Shown here: positions 39,026 through 48,824 of the stretch, one piece after another | Layout of the letters: the number at the start of each line of letters is the position of its first letter | How positions within the stretch are numbered: position 1 is the stretch's first letter | Assembly (NCBI GenBank): GCA_027484425.1 | Contig: JAIXSZ010000037.1 | Coordinates: forward strand, 30,635-94,634 | DNA: 64,000 bases | Direction of reading: 5' to 3' | From: Sphingobacteriales bacterium | GTDB taxonomy: Bacteria; Bacteroidota; Bacteroidia; Chitinophagales; Chitinophagaceae | The notes under the pieces: generated by a model | Seen by the model: the letters and a program-made list of their open reading frames with translations, nothing else | What the model was told of the DNA's origin: nothing | Database searches by the model: none | Made by a program: the position numbers and the translations under genes

Positions 39026-39427
39026 CTAAATAAACATCTCTGACAACTGATTGAGTTTGTTAACTATCTCCGTCCTATTGCCAACTATATTTTCGTTTTT
39101 CATCTTCAGTATTGTAGCAAATAACAAGCGTTGTTTTTGAGTTAGTTCGCTGTATTTGGCCACTTCTTCCTTATTAGCGGCATCTCTCATCTTGTAACGT
39201 ACCACCTTAAGTTCTGCATGTACCATTTGGTCAATGTCCGCAAAAGTTTTGTTGGCTGCAGTGGCATCACCCTTGCCTAGCTGTTTGTTTAGTTCTTTGA
39301 CCTTGCTGTCGAAATCTGAAACAGATACCGGTGCAGCAACATCTAGTGGTGGTGCAGACTCATGCTGGGCTTGTACATAGGTTGTACTGGCAGCCACAAG
39401 ACAACACAAAAGCATAAAACGCTTCAT
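39026..39427 (-). CDS. Small secreted helical protein (paralogue 1)
   Basis: 133 residues with signal peptide MKRFMLLCCLVAASTTYVQAQ. The mature part is alpha-helical and charged (FDSKVKELNKQLGKGDATAANKT...). It aligns along its whole length with the next upstream gene (39474-39869): FDSKV versus FNTKV, ADIDQMVHAEL versus QEIHTMMLSVL, and GNRTEIVNKL versus TNRAAIHAKL. Unknown function, probably periplasmic or surface. The two genes are a tandem duplication and are 46 bp apart. Confidence 0.7.
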   Translation of the reverse strand: MKRFMLLCCLVAASTTYVQAQHESAPPLDVAAPVSVSDFDSKVKELNKQLGKGDATAANKTFADIDQMVHAELKVVRYKMRDAANKEEVAKYSELTQKQRLLFATILKMKNENIVGNRTEIVNKLNQLSEMFI

Positions 39428-39473
39428 GGACGTTAGTTTAATGATTGATTATAACTTAGAAATACACCAATAC

Positions 39474-39869
39474 TTAGATAGTCAATGAAAACTCACCCAA
39501 CTTTGCATGAATAGCAGCTCTGTTAGTAGCTAAGTCTGTTTTCAATCCCCAAACTATATTGTAAATAGCAGTTTGGTTATCGAGTACTGATCTGAAAGAA
39601 GCCTCGGCAGCAGGTGTGGTTGCTCCCTGTATATTAGTTTTAGAAGCACCCAATACCGACAACATCATAGTATGTATTTCTTGCCACGTAGCCTGTGCAG
39701 CAGTCATGTTGCCAGCAGCTATGTGGGAATCCATAAGGTTTACTTTAGTGTTGAAGGCAGCTTGGGTAACTGGAGTACCAGCTGGTGCAGCGTAAGAAGC
39801 GGCTGGCAATACTGATGTAACACCCACTGTAGCGGCAAGAAGAAAACAAGATAATAAAATGCGTTTCAT
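39474..39869 (-). CDS. Small secreted helical protein (paralogue 2)
   Basis: 131 residues, signal peptide MKRILLSCFLLAATVGVTSV... cleaved near ASYAAPA. The helical mature part is homologous to the neighbouring gene at 39026 but more Ala/Thr-rich and less charged, so the pair has diverged in surface chemistry. No known domain recognised. It is the first of the pair in transcription order and follows the decarboxylase gene by 45 bp. Confidence 0.7.
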   Translation of the reverse strand: MKRILLSCFLLAATVGVTSVLPAASYAAPAGTPVTQAAFNTKVNLMDSHIAAGNMTAAQATWQEIHTMMLSVLGASKTNIQGATTPAAEASFRSVLDNQTAIYNIVWGLKTDLATNRAAIHAKLGEFSLTI

Positions 39870-39914
39870 TGCTGAAGTATTTTTTATAAAGGTACAAAAA
39901 GTTAATAAATATCG

Positions 39915-41837
39915 TTACTCATTATCTAAGACAGTAGCACCCCCCCCATATAGTTGGGTTTTGTAGCGTAAAGATGGAGATTTTAACATTTCACCCAGTC
40001 CCAGGTCTTTCCATTTGGCATCTACTGTCGCTATTGTGGCATCATCGGCTACTATAATATTGGGCCAGGGGCGGTCGAAATTGTCGTGGGTTTTGGTTTT
40101 GCGGGTACCATCCAGCCCCAGTATTTGGCGGTGTGTACCTCCAAACATATGATCGCGGCGGGGGTCAAGGTTGTTGCAGAACCTCCACAGCACGTCTGGT
40201 ATATCTCCTGCATCTACCGTATGCTCCACATATAATATCATTTTTACGCCTTCTATACCCGGCTGGCGGCATATCTGCTGGTGCAGGTCTGCAACGTGAC
40301 CCGGGCGGTCTTTGCGCATAGCCACAAACAGCACAGGTATCTGGTGTTGCCTCATCAGGCTGTCGTTGATACCAGTAATCTCGGGCAATGCTGTGGATAT
40401 AGCCTGTGCATTAAATGCAGGATGTATCGTGTATGGCTGCAATGGAGTGGTAATTTCTTCCTCTGTTTTGCGAGTACCATCTATACACATCTTGCCACCA
40501 AAGCCCATTTTAGAGCAGCTATGGTCTAGCACATCCATGGGGCCCTGACTAAAATAGACATCTGTAGTGGGGTTGAGGTTATTAAATACCTCTCGCGCCA
40601 GATTTTTGTAGTCGTCTATTTTTATGCCGTTTTGGGCTACGCCATCAGCCAGTACCAGTATTTTGTTAAACATCATCTGTCCGGCACCCCACATGGCATT
40701 CATTACTTTTTGTCCTTGCCCTGCATATTCTTTCTGTATGGTGGTAATCACCAAATTATGAAACACTCCTTCTACGGGCATGTTCATATCCGCTATTTCT
40801 GGCACCATCGTCATTTTGATGGGAGTAAGGAAAATGCGCTCTGTAGCCTTGCCTATCCATGCATCTTCTTGTGGGGGTATGCCCACTATAGTAGCAGGGT
40901 ATATGGCATCCTTGCGGTGAGTAATAGCCGTAACGTGGAAACGCGGATACCAGTCCGGCAGAGAATAATAGCCAGTATGGTCGCCAAACGGACCTTCCCA
41001 AATCATTTCTTCAGATGGGTCTACATAGCCTTCTATTATAAAGTCGGCATCGGCAGGCACTTCTATATCGGGTTGAGATATACAACGTACCAGTTCTACC
41101 TTTTTCTTGCGTAGGAAACCTGCCAACATGTATTCGTCTACATTTTCTGGCAGGGGTGCTGTAGCTGCATAGGTATAGACAGGGTCGCCACCCAGTGCCA
41201 CTGCTACGGGCATCATTTTACCCAGTTTTTTATACTCATTGTAGTGCCTTGCTGATACCTTGTGCTTGTGCCAGTGCATACCTGTAAGGGTAGGTCCAAA
41301 GACCTGCATCCGGTACATACCTATATTGCGGATACCATTGTTGGGATCCTTGGTGTGTATAGCCGGCAGTGTAACAAAGGGGCCACCATCTTGCGGCCAA
41401 CAAGTGAGAACTGGTATCTTGCTCATGTCGGGGTTAGGCATTACTACCTCCTGACAAGCACCTCTACCACTCACCACCTTCGGCATGTAAGAAGAAAACT
41501 TGGCCAATTCTGGCAGCATAGACAGTTTCTCTAACAACCCACTTTTGGGGGTCGACATTTTTTTGAGCAGCCCATCTATATCATTCATGGCATCATCGAG
41601 GTGATTGATGCCCAGAGCTATACACATCCGCTTGTCGCTGCCCATAGAATTAATGAGGACCGGGAAACCCGTGCCTGTATTCTCGAACAACAATGCTTTG
41701 TTTCTGTCTCCGGATTTTGATATCCGATCGGTAATTTCTGCTATCTCCAACACAGGATCTACAAATGTTTTGATCCTAACCAGTTCGCCCGCCTGCTCCA
41801 GTACCTCTATGAAAGCGCGGAGTGATTTATACGCCAT
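39915..41837 (-). CDS. UbiD-family decarboxylase (menaquinone-type)
   Basis: 640-residue UbiD-superfamily decarboxylase, prenylated-FMN dependent, likely acting in quinone (futalosine/menaquinone) or aromatic acid metabolism. FENTGTGFPVLINSMGSDKRM at the N-terminus, GMYRMQVFGPTLTGMHWHKHK (cofactor and metal site), PFGDHTGYYSLPDW and the C-terminal PWPNIIVADD are the expected elements. The N-terminal residues are YKSLRAFIEVLEQAGELVRI, as usual. No UbiX partner is in the window. A run of eight G residues occurs in the last 10 codons (39940-39947 on the plus strand as C). Confidence 0.92.
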   Translation of the reverse strand: MAYKSLRAFIEVLEQAGELVRIKTFVDPVLEIAEITDRISKSGDRNKALLFENTGTGFPVLINSMGSDKRMCIALGINHLDDAMNDIDGLLKKMSTPKSGLLEKLSMLPELAKFSSYMPKVVSGRGACQEVVMPNPDMSKIPVLTCWPQDGGPFVTLPAIHTKDPNNGIRNIGMYRMQVFGPTLTGMHWHKHKVSARHYNEYKKLGKMMPVAVALGGDPVYTYAATAPLPENVDEYMLAGFLRKKKVELVRCISQPDIEVPADADFIIEGYVDPSEEMIWEGPFGDHTGYYSLPDWYPRFHVTAITHRKDAIYPATIVGIPPQEDAWIGKATERIFLTPIKMTMVPEIADMNMPVEGVFHNLVITTIQKEYAGQGQKVMNAMWGAGQMMFNKILVLADGVAQNGIKIDDYKNLAREVFNNLNPTTDVYFSQGPMDVLDHSCSKMGFGGKMCIDGTRKTEEEITTPLQPYTIHPAFNAQAISTALPEITGINDSLMRQHQIPVLFVAMRKDRPGHVADLHQQICRQPGIEGVKMILYVEHTVDAGDIPDVLWRFCNNLDPRRDHMFGGTHRQILGLDGTRKTKTHDNFDRPWPNIIVADDATIATVDAKWKDLGLGEMLKSPSLRYKTQLYGGGATVLDNE

Positions 41838-41926
41838 TGCACAAAGGTAGGGAAAGGTAATGAGGCTGCGACCACCTACATTATAACTGCAAATGATGTG
41901 TGGTAAGTGAAAATTGATAAAGTCAT

Positions 41927-42397
41927 CTACTTTTTTAGTAACAGTTGGGGCGATGTGATACCCATTTTTATCTTATTTGCTATCAGTAACGCCCGCTCTA
42001 TACGTTTATCTGCCGACTTGACCAATGTAACCAAGTGCATAATACCGCGCTTTTTGCCATCTGTCAGCGCATCAAAAGCTGTAGCCGCTTCAGGGTCAGA
42101 ATCCAGCACTTCTCGCAGCTCCTCTGGCATCACGAACTGGTATTCGGCAGTATCTACCTCTAGGTGAATACTAAGTCTACTGCCAGTAGTTACACCCAGT
42201 TGCTTACACACTTTACTGCTGATAACAATAAAATGGTCGCCTTCTTTAGTGCGCATGAGGGCACTGTGAAGGGTCACCGAGCCATTGATGGTACATAATA
42301 CCCGCTTATTGCCATCTGCCAAAAGTGGTGCAGCCGCTGATGGGTCTATTACTATACATTGTCCCCAACTGCCAGACTTCTCCAATACACACTCCAT
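41927..42397 (-). CDS. YdeI/OmpD-associated family protein (DUF1905 fused)
   Basis: 156-residue soluble protein. The N-terminal half (GSVTLHSALMRTKEGDHFIVISSK) fits DUF1905. The C-terminal half (PEELREVLDSDPEAATAFDALTDGKKRGIMHLV, then ADKRIERALLIANKIKMG) is the YdeI/OmpD-associated helical domain. The fusion order is the normal one in Bacteroidota. Molecular function is unknown, with proposed links to cell-envelope or bacteriocin tolerance. It diverges from no close partner. Confidence 0.88.
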   Translation of the reverse strand: MECVLEKSGSWGQCIVIDPSAAAPLLADGNKRVLCTINGSVTLHSALMRTKEGDHFIVISSKVCKQLGVTTGSRLSIHLEVDTAEYQFVMPEELREVLDSDPEAATAFDALTDGKKRGIMHLVTLVKSADKRIERALLIANKIKMGITSPQLLLKK

Positions 42398-42599
42398 AAC
42401 ACAAATATATAGAATGTGTGAAATGATGTAGTGCTATGCATCGTTTGTTTTGCAAGAAATGGCGTTGTTTTCCTACTAAAACATCATATTGTTTTTATTG
42501 AACTGGATTCCGCTTTCCTTACCCTACATACCTCTCAAAAACGAAAATCCGTACAATCAGGTACCTTACCACCTCTGCAAGTACGCTTCAGCTGCTCAT

Positions 42600-44753
42600 T
42601 TACTTCATTTCTTCAAGGTCTACCTGCATGGTTTTTAGTTCCAGTATTATCTTCTCCAGCGATAGTAGTTGCGCATCATTCAGCACAAAGTAGGTTTGGG
42701 TGGTGGCATTGGGTTGCAGTAGTTGTACGGTATAGCCTTGTTGCAGATTGCCCATGTATCCCATTACTACATTGAACAAGCGCAGACATTCATTTATCTT
42801 TTGTTGCTGGTGCGGCGGTGCGTACTGAATATCAGTTATTTTTTTCTCATCCTGCTCCATGTATATGTTGTTCAGGTTGCGGGTTATGCGCACGTTGCAG
42901 GTTATGAGCCCGTGCCAGGCATCACTTTTATCTCTGCCGGGCTCTTGCATATATCTGTTAAACGAGTCAAACACGTTACTGTTATCCGATTCTGCTGTTC
43001 TTTTATACCTTGTCCAGTTTACCTGCCCCTCTGCCGTAAACATACTTTTTGTCAGGTATTCATAGTTGGCCGCTATAGCATTTACCAGGTGTTTGGGTAG
43101 CCATTTCTTATCCCAGGTAGGTAGCACCAGCCACCCAGACACTATAGCCAGTGCAGAGCCGCCTATGGTACATGCCACACGTGTCGCCATGAGGTTCATA
43201 CTAAAGACCTCCTCCATGTTTAACAGCAGCATGAGGTTGAGTGTGATAAAGAATGCCGATACCGCATAGTTTCGCTTCACATAATATACCATCAGCACAA
43301 AAGTCAGAAACAGTATTACAGCATTCAGGTAAGCCACCTGAGGTATGTACAGCAAAAAGCTACCCGCCAGTATACCCAGCAGAGTGCCCACTATGCGGTC
43401 TATAGCTTTTTTGAGGGTAGCACCAAAGTAGGGTTGTATCACTATCATAAGGCTGAAGGTGATCCAAAATCCATGATCTATACCAAACCACTTGTACACA
43501 AACATAGCCACCGTAGCCGCTATCGCTGACCGCATAGCATACCTAAAGGTGAGTGTATTGATATTGAACAACACATAGATATTGCGCAGCAGGTACTTAG
43601 GCTTCAGTACAAACGACGTTTTTATCAATGAGTAAGACCTGAACACTGGTTTATCGCCCCCCATAGCCTCTATACGCAGAATAGCATTTTCCAGCAGTCT
43701 TATAGTGCGCTCTGTAAGTTGCAGAATGCGGTTGATAGCGGCTACTTGTCGGGCATCATTGGGCAGTTGGTGGGCACGTATCAGCACCGTCAGCTTTTGC
43801 AGACGGTTTATCTGCGAGCGCACCAGCAGTTTTTCCTCGGGGTTTAGCCCTATCACATACACCGATAGCCTATTGGCAGCCTCTCTCAGCGCGCCAAACA
43901 GTGCCGCTGCTTTCACCCTCAGGTCTTTCTCCAGCGCATGCACAGCTATGTGTTCCATTTCGTCACCCATAGCTATCACATTCACCGCTACTAGCCCTGC
44001 CAGTCGGCGCAGCATAGTCAGTTGATAGCGGCTATTGTCTTTGCCACTCACCTGATGCGCCATACTACTAAAGAACTCATACGAATTGTTGATGGCAGTT
44101 CTTACTTCAGTCTCCTTCACATATACATCAGCCAGCTTGTGGGTATACCCCACGCGGTTATCGCTCTTAGACACCGCATCGGCAAGGTTGGCTATAGACC
44201 GCCATATCAGCGCTATATGCCGTCTGAAGGGTTCCTGAGCAGGCATAAATGCCGAAGCCACCACACCTACTACCAGCGGCCAGGCAGCACCTACGGCTAT
44301 CAGCTCCGTACGCAGTTTCAGCTCATGTAGGTCTGATACCGGAAACGCATTGCAGATAATATAAAGCAGATATACACATATAGCCAGTCCACTGGCACGG
44401 TCGCCTATGTTTTTCAGCAGCGTCGACACAAAACCCACCCCAAACATCACTACACAGCCCACCCATAGGTTGCCACCCGTCACAGAGCCCAGTATAGCCG
44501 CCAGCACTGCCAGCACAGACCCTATTACCAGGGTGCGCAGCCTCCACGTAAACGACCCCTTCAGCTCCACCCACGATATGGCCTCGGCGGTCAGTGCCAC
44601 CCATACCGCATCTTCGAACCTACCGGTAGCCAGACCCCACAATATGGGTAGTGTACCAGATAGCGCCATACGTATACCCCAACTGAACATAGGCTCAAAA
44701 CTTTCGTTTTGCAGCAGTTGGTTCAGTCGTTTATATGATTCTAGGTAGGCCAA
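42600..44753 (-). CDS. FUSC-family (YccS/YhfK-like) membrane protein
   Basis: 717-residue inner membrane protein of the FUSC family (fusaric acid resistance/aromatic acid exporter-like). It has two membrane blocks of about 5-6 helices (residues about 25-175 and 400-540) with a large helical cytosolic region between and a C-terminal soluble domain. It probably exports aromatic carboxylates, but it lacks the adaptor partner (AaeA-like) in the neighbourhood. The start is TTG at 44753; a stop is three codons upstream and no ATG occurs until residue 22. Confidence 0.85.
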   Translation of the reverse strand: MAYLESYKRLNQLLQNESFEPMFSWGIRMALSGTLPILWGLATGRFEDAVWVALTAEAISWVELKGSFTWRLRTLVIGSVLAVLAAILGSVTGGNLWVGCVVMFGVGFVSTLLKNIGDRASGLAICVYLLYIICNAFPVSDLHELKLRTELIAVGAAWPLVVGVVASAFMPAQEPFRRHIALIWRSIANLADAVSKSDNRVGYTHKLADVYVKETEVRTAINNSYEFFSSMAHQVSGKDNSRYQLTMLRRLAGLVAVNVIAMGDEMEHIAVHALEKDLRVKAAALFGALREAANRLSVYVIGLNPEEKLLVRSQINRLQKLTVLIRAHQLPNDARQVAAINRILQLTERTIRLLENAILRIEAMGGDKPVFRSYSLIKTSFVLKPKYLLRNIYVLFNINTLTFRYAMRSAIAATVAMFVYKWFGIDHGFWITFSLMIVIQPYFGATLKKAIDRIVGTLLGILAGSFLLYIPQVAYLNAVILFLTFVLMVYYVKRNYAVSAFFITLNLMLLLNMEEVFSMNLMATRVACTIGGSALAIVSGWLVLPTWDKKWLPKHLVNAIAANYEYLTKSMFTAEGQVNWTRYKRTAESDNSNVFDSFNRYMQEPGRDKSDAWHGLITCNVRITRNLNNIYMEQDEKKITDIQYAPPHQQQKINECLRLFNVVMGYMGNLQQGYTVQLLQPNATTQTYFVLNDAQLLSLEKIILELKTMQVDLEEMK

Positions 44754-44943
44754 GGGAGGTTATTGCTATAAAGTTATAAAACACCGCGATGCTATTTTAG
44801 TGGTAGGGTATTTTTTGCAAAGATGCAATACCATAGGCATATCTCCCCCTTTTGCACTATTCCTTCACCGACAAATAACATCCCTTTACCGATTTTAGCA
44901 GTTGCTTGGGTATAATTATTTTTCTACTTCTGTATGTATCATA

Positions 44944-44951
44944 TAGCTTTG
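44944..44951 (+). promoter_or_regulatory. Candidate -7 promoter element of barrel gene
   Basis: TAGCTTTG fits TAnnTTTG and lies 50 bp before the ATG at 45001. No TTTG -33 element is at the expected distance, so this is tentative. Confidence 0.35.
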
Positions 44952-45000
44952 TAAGCCGTAGCTGGGCATCCATCTGGCTACTCACACACAGCACAGGTTT

Positions 45001-47811
45001 ATGAAACATCTTATAGCTCTTTTTGTGGCATTGTCCTGCACCATACTGCAGGGTTTTGCGCAGCTTTACATTATCAAAGGCTCTGTTACCGATACGCTCA
45101 ATGCCACACCCCTATCCATGGCATCGGTCGTGCTCATCCGCACCGCCGACTCCGTCATAGCCGCCCACACCCGCACTCGTGCCGATGGTTCCTTTCAGGC
45201 TAGTGTCACCAAGCCCGGCAAGTATTTCCTCCGCATTACCTTTCCTAGCTTTGCCGACTATATAGACGCGCTCAATATCAAAAAAGCGGTCACCACCCTC
45301 GGCGACCTGCCCATGGTCTCTAAGTCGCACCTGCTCAAGGAGTTTGTATTGACGCAGCAAATTTCTGCCATCAAAATAAAGGGCGATACTACCGAATACA
45401 TGGCAGATAGTTTTAAGGTAAAGGAAGGAGCCACAGTAGAAGACCTCCTCAAAAAACTACCCGGCATACAAGTAGACAAAAATGGACAAATAGTAGCTCA
45501 GGGCGAAACTGTGCAAAAAGTACTCGTAGATGGCGAAGAGTTCTTCTCTGACGACCCCAAGGTAGTGACCCGCGGCCTGCAGGCAGATGCGGTAAGCAAA
45601 GTGCAGGTATATGACAAAAAAAGCGATCAGGCCGACTTCACCGGCATCGACGACGGACAAAAAACCAAAACCATCAATCTGGAGCTGAAAGAAGACAAAA
45701 AGAAGGGATATTTTGGCAAGGCCGATGTAGGTGGTGGCACCGATGGCTACTTCCAAAATCAAGGCATGATCAATGCCTTCAAAGCAAAACGGCAGCTATC
45801 GGCGTTTGGTATAGCTTCCAACACCGATAAGGCGGGCCTGGGCTGGCAGGACAATGACAAATTTGGGAGTGGCAATGGTACTACCGAGATTACCGAAGAT
45901 GGTTCTTTTGTCTCTACTTCCAATCGTAGCGAGGAAGACCTCAGCGGCTGGGATGGCCGCTACACTGGCGAGGGACTACCCAAAACCTGGACCGGTGGCG
46001 CACACTATGCCGACAAGTGGAAAGACGGTAAGCACCACATCTCGGCCAACTATCGGGTAGCCCGCCAAAACGTGGACATAGAGGGCAATACCGCCAATCA
46101 GTTTTCACTACCCAACGACTCTATAAGGGTCACAGATATGGACAAAACCCAGTTCAGCACTGGCGACCGTCATGGCTTTGATGTACTTTACGACTGGAAG
46201 ATAGACTCCAACACCAGTGCCAAAATAACCGCTAATGCTGGGCTCAAAACCTCCAATACCTCGTCCGACTACCTGACCCGCAACTACTTCCAAACCAAGG
46301 ACGCACCCGATACCAGCTTCAATACCCGCCGTGTTACCAGCGATGCCACTGCGCAGTTCATCAATGCCGATTTCCTGCTCCGCAAAAAGTTTGCTAAAAA
46401 GGGCAGAACCCTTTCGCTCGATGTAAAGGAGAACTACAAAGAATCTGAAAACGAAGGCTTTTTTCTGTCAGATATTTACGGAGCTGGCATCACCGATACC
46501 TTCAACACCGACCAGCGCAAGGTTAATACCTCCTCCACACTCGCATTCTCGGGCAAGGTTACCTACACCGAGCCATTGTCCAAGGTCGTCTATACAGAGA
46601 TCAGTTATGGCGTTACCGTCAACAACAGCACCGCTAGCAATCTGTCATACGACAAACTGTTTGGTGTATATGACTCTAATCCCAATACTTTCTTCAGCAG
46701 CGATTATCGGTTCAATATCCTCTCTAATACCGGAGGGCTCAACTTCAAGTTTGTGTCCAAAAAAGTCAACTTCTCCTTTGGTAGCGATATCTCTAAAACC
46801 GACTTCACCCAAACCAACCAACTCAATGCCGAAGACCCTACCAAGTACGACTTCATCAACCTATTCCCCAAGGCTGCCTTTACCTACCGCATAGGCAAGC
46901 AAACCAGCCTCAACTTCAGTTATCAGGGCAGCACCCGCCAGCCCACTATCAGCCAGCTACAGCCCTTTGCCCAAAACATAGACCCCCTTAATATTGTAGT
47001 GGGCAATACCGAACTCCGTCAAGAGTTCATCAACAAAGTATCGCTTCGGTTCAATGATTACAAGATACTTCAGAGCCGCTTCCTATGGGCCAATGCCTCT
47101 TTCAGCACCATATCCAATGCCATCACCACCGAGCAGTCTAACACTGGCGCCATCAACCAAACCCGCTACATCAACATGGATGGCAACTACAATGGTTTCG
47201 CATTCCTGGGTTATGGCTTCAAGGTCGGGCAGTCCGACTTTATGTTGGGCGCACAAACCAGTGGTTCTGTGTTTCATATCAACAGCAGGATCAATGACCG
47301 CGACAACACCAGCGACAACACCTCCGTATCCATAGGCCCCTATGTGCAGTACGACAAAGAAAACAAATTCGAATTCCGGTACAACCCGCAGTTTATCTAC
47401 AACAACAACACCTCTACCAACAACCCTGTGGCGGTTAGTTATTACATCTTCAACAACGACCTCAGCGGCTCTGTGCAGCTACCAGCCAAGGTAGAGCTCG
47501 GTAGCTCGGTAGACATGATGTTCCGCCAGAAGACCCCCATCTTCACCGCCAACAACAACGTTATTCGCTGGAATGCCTATGTAGAAAAGAAGTTCCTCAA
47601 AAAATCCCAACTCGCACTGCGTGTTTCGGTCTTCGATATCCTCAACCAAAACATAGGCTTCAGCCGCACCGCTCAGGGCAGCATAGTAGCCCAAAACAGC
47701 TACAACACCATCAGGCGTTATGGCATGCTCAACCTCATCTGGAACTTCACCCACGCACCTGCCGGCGTCACCCCACCATCAGCCGGCGGTGGCATGCGCA
47801 TGTTCCACTAA
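45001..47811 (+). CDS. TonB-receptor-like outer membrane barrel protein
   Basis: 936-residue outer membrane protein. Signal ends near GFAQ (residue 21). A carboxypeptidase-regulatory-like beta domain lies at about 24-105 (IKGSVTDTLNATPLSMASVV), then a plug-like region (ATVEDLLKKLPGIQVDKNG, VLVDGEEFFSDDPKVVTRG), then a long beta-barrel of the OMP_b-brl_3 type ending in LIWNF and a Gly/Met-rich tail. Such barrels pair with GLPGLI proteins, and one follows here after 40 bp. The ligand is unknown. Confidence 0.93.
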   Translation: MKHLIALFVALSCTILQGFAQLYIIKGSVTDTLNATPLSMASVVLIRTADSVIAAHTRTRADGSFQASVTKPGKYFLRITFPSFADYIDALNIKKAVTTLGDLPMVSKSHLLKEFVLTQQISAIKIKGDTTEYMADSFKVKEGATVEDLLKKLPGIQVDKNGQIVAQGETVQKVLVDGEEFFSDDPKVVTRGLQADAVSKVQVYDKKSDQADFTGIDDGQKTKTINLELKEDKKKGYFGKADVGGGTDGYFQNQGMINAFKAKRQLSAFGIASNTDKAGLGWQDNDKFGSGNGTTEITEDGSFVSTSNRSEEDLSGWDGRYTGEGLPKTWTGGAHYADKWKDGKHHISANYRVARQNVDIEGNTANQFSLPNDSIRVTDMDKTQFSTGDRHGFDVLYDWKIDSNTSAKITANAGLKTSNTSSDYLTRNYFQTKDAPDTSFNTRRVTSDATAQFINADFLLRKKFAKKGRTLSLDVKENYKESENEGFFLSDIYGAGITDTFNTDQRKVNTSSTLAFSGKVTYTEPLSKVVYTEISYGVTVNNSTASNLSYDKLFGVYDSNPNTFFSSDYRFNILSNTGGLNFKFVSKKVNFSFGSDISKTDFTQTNQLNAEDPTKYDFINLFPKAAFTYRIGKQTSLNFSYQGSTRQPTISQLQPFAQNIDPLNIVVGNTELRQEFINKVSLRFNDYKILQSRFLWANASFSTISNAITTEQSNTGAINQTRYINMDGNYNGFAFLGYGFKVGQSDFMLGAQTSGSVFHINSRINDRDNTSDNTSVSIGPYVQYDKENKFEFRYNPQFIYNNNTSTNNPVAVSYYIFNNDLSGSVQLPAKVELGSSVDMMFRQKTPIFTANNNVIRWNAYVEKKFLKKSQLALRVSVFDILNQNIGFSRTAQGSIVAQNSYNTIRRYGMLNLIWNFTHAPAGVTPPSAGGGMRMFH

Positions 47812-47851
47812 CCACCATTACCCAACACCCACAACAACAAAACAACTCCCA

Positions 47852-48595
47852 ATGCAAAAGATATTCATAGCCACACTCCTGCTCATAGCCACCACACTGG
47901 CAGCACACGCCCAGCACACCCTGCAGGGCAAAATAGAATTTGAGCGCAGGGTCAACATACACGCCCAGCTCGAGGAGATGGAGAACAACTCCTTCTTCGA
48001 GAAGATGAAAGCCCAGATACCCAAGTTCAATAGCAGCTACTTCGACCTCCGGTTCGATACCACCCGCAGTATCTACAAGCCCGGGCGCGAGGTAGAGGGC
48101 AACAGTGTGTTCAAGATGTTTGGTGGTGGCCCAGCTACCGAAAACACCGTCCTTACCCACTTTCAGGAGCGCACCATCAAGGCCAATAAGACTGTCTTTG
48201 AACAAAAGTTTTTTGTCACCGACAGCATTCGCGTCATAGACTGGAAAGAAAAAGACGAAATACGCACCATAGCCGGCTTCAAGTGTCACAAGGCAGTAGG
48301 CATCATCTGCGACAGTGTGTATGTAGTAGCCTTTTACACCGAGGATATAATAGTAGCCGGCGGCCCAGAGATGTTTGGCGGCCTGCCCGGCATGATCATG
48401 GAGCTAGCCATACCCCGCCTACACACCACCTGGATAGCCACCAAAGTAGAGCTCACCCCACCCGTCGATACCGACTTCACCATCACCGAAAAAGGCAAAA
48501 AAGTAACCGAAAAAGAACTCTACCAAAACGTATCCGAAAGCTTCAAAAAATGGGGCAGCATGGCAGCCCGCAATATCTGGTGGACGGTGCTGTAG
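47852..48595 (+). CDS. GLPGLI-family secreted protein
   Basis: 247-residue periplasmic/surface protein with signal MQKIFIATLLLIATTLAAHAQ. The family-defining motif appears as GGLPGMIMEL near residue 180 (GLPGMI instead of GLPGLI). IAGFKCHKAVG and VVAFYTEDI precede it. GLPGLI proteins are paired in Bacteroidota with the kind of barrel encoded just upstream. The pair may handle a peptide or metal ligand, but no function is proven. The start at 47852 is chosen because it gives the signal; an upstream in-frame extension overlaps the barrel gene. Confidence 0.9.
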   Translation: MQKIFIATLLLIATTLAAHAQHTLQGKIEFERRVNIHAQLEEMENNSFFEKMKAQIPKFNSSYFDLRFDTTRSIYKPGREVEGNSVFKMFGGGPATENTVLTHFQERTIKANKTVFEQKFFVTDSIRVIDWKEKDEIRTIAGFKCHKAVGIICDSVYVVAFYTEDIIVAGGPEMFGGLPGMIMELAIPRLHTTWIATKVELTPPVDTDFTITEKGKKVTEKELYQNVSESFKKWGSMAARNIWWTVL

Positions 48596-48824
48596 ATAAT
48601 TGCTTTTTTGTAGCCAGCAGTGGCACTTCTATCATCGTTGGTTGCGTCGCACACTTGTACGTTCAGGAATGGTTGGGGGCTTTGCTCGAGAAATGAATTT
48701 TTTATACCCACAATTAGGTTGAAGACTTGGTTATAACAAGGTAATGGGGGAGCTACTCCTGTTCGGGGCATCAAAGAAAATCACGATAATTTGTAATGTG
48801 GATTTTTTGTTTCTTTGAGTCTGT

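Noticed and set aside
39940..39947. Run of eight C on the plus strand at the end of the UbiD-like gene, as a possible phase-variation tract
   Set aside because: It lies in the last ten codons, encodes Gly-Gly-Gly, and slippage would change only the tail; no promoter or early-coding position is involved.
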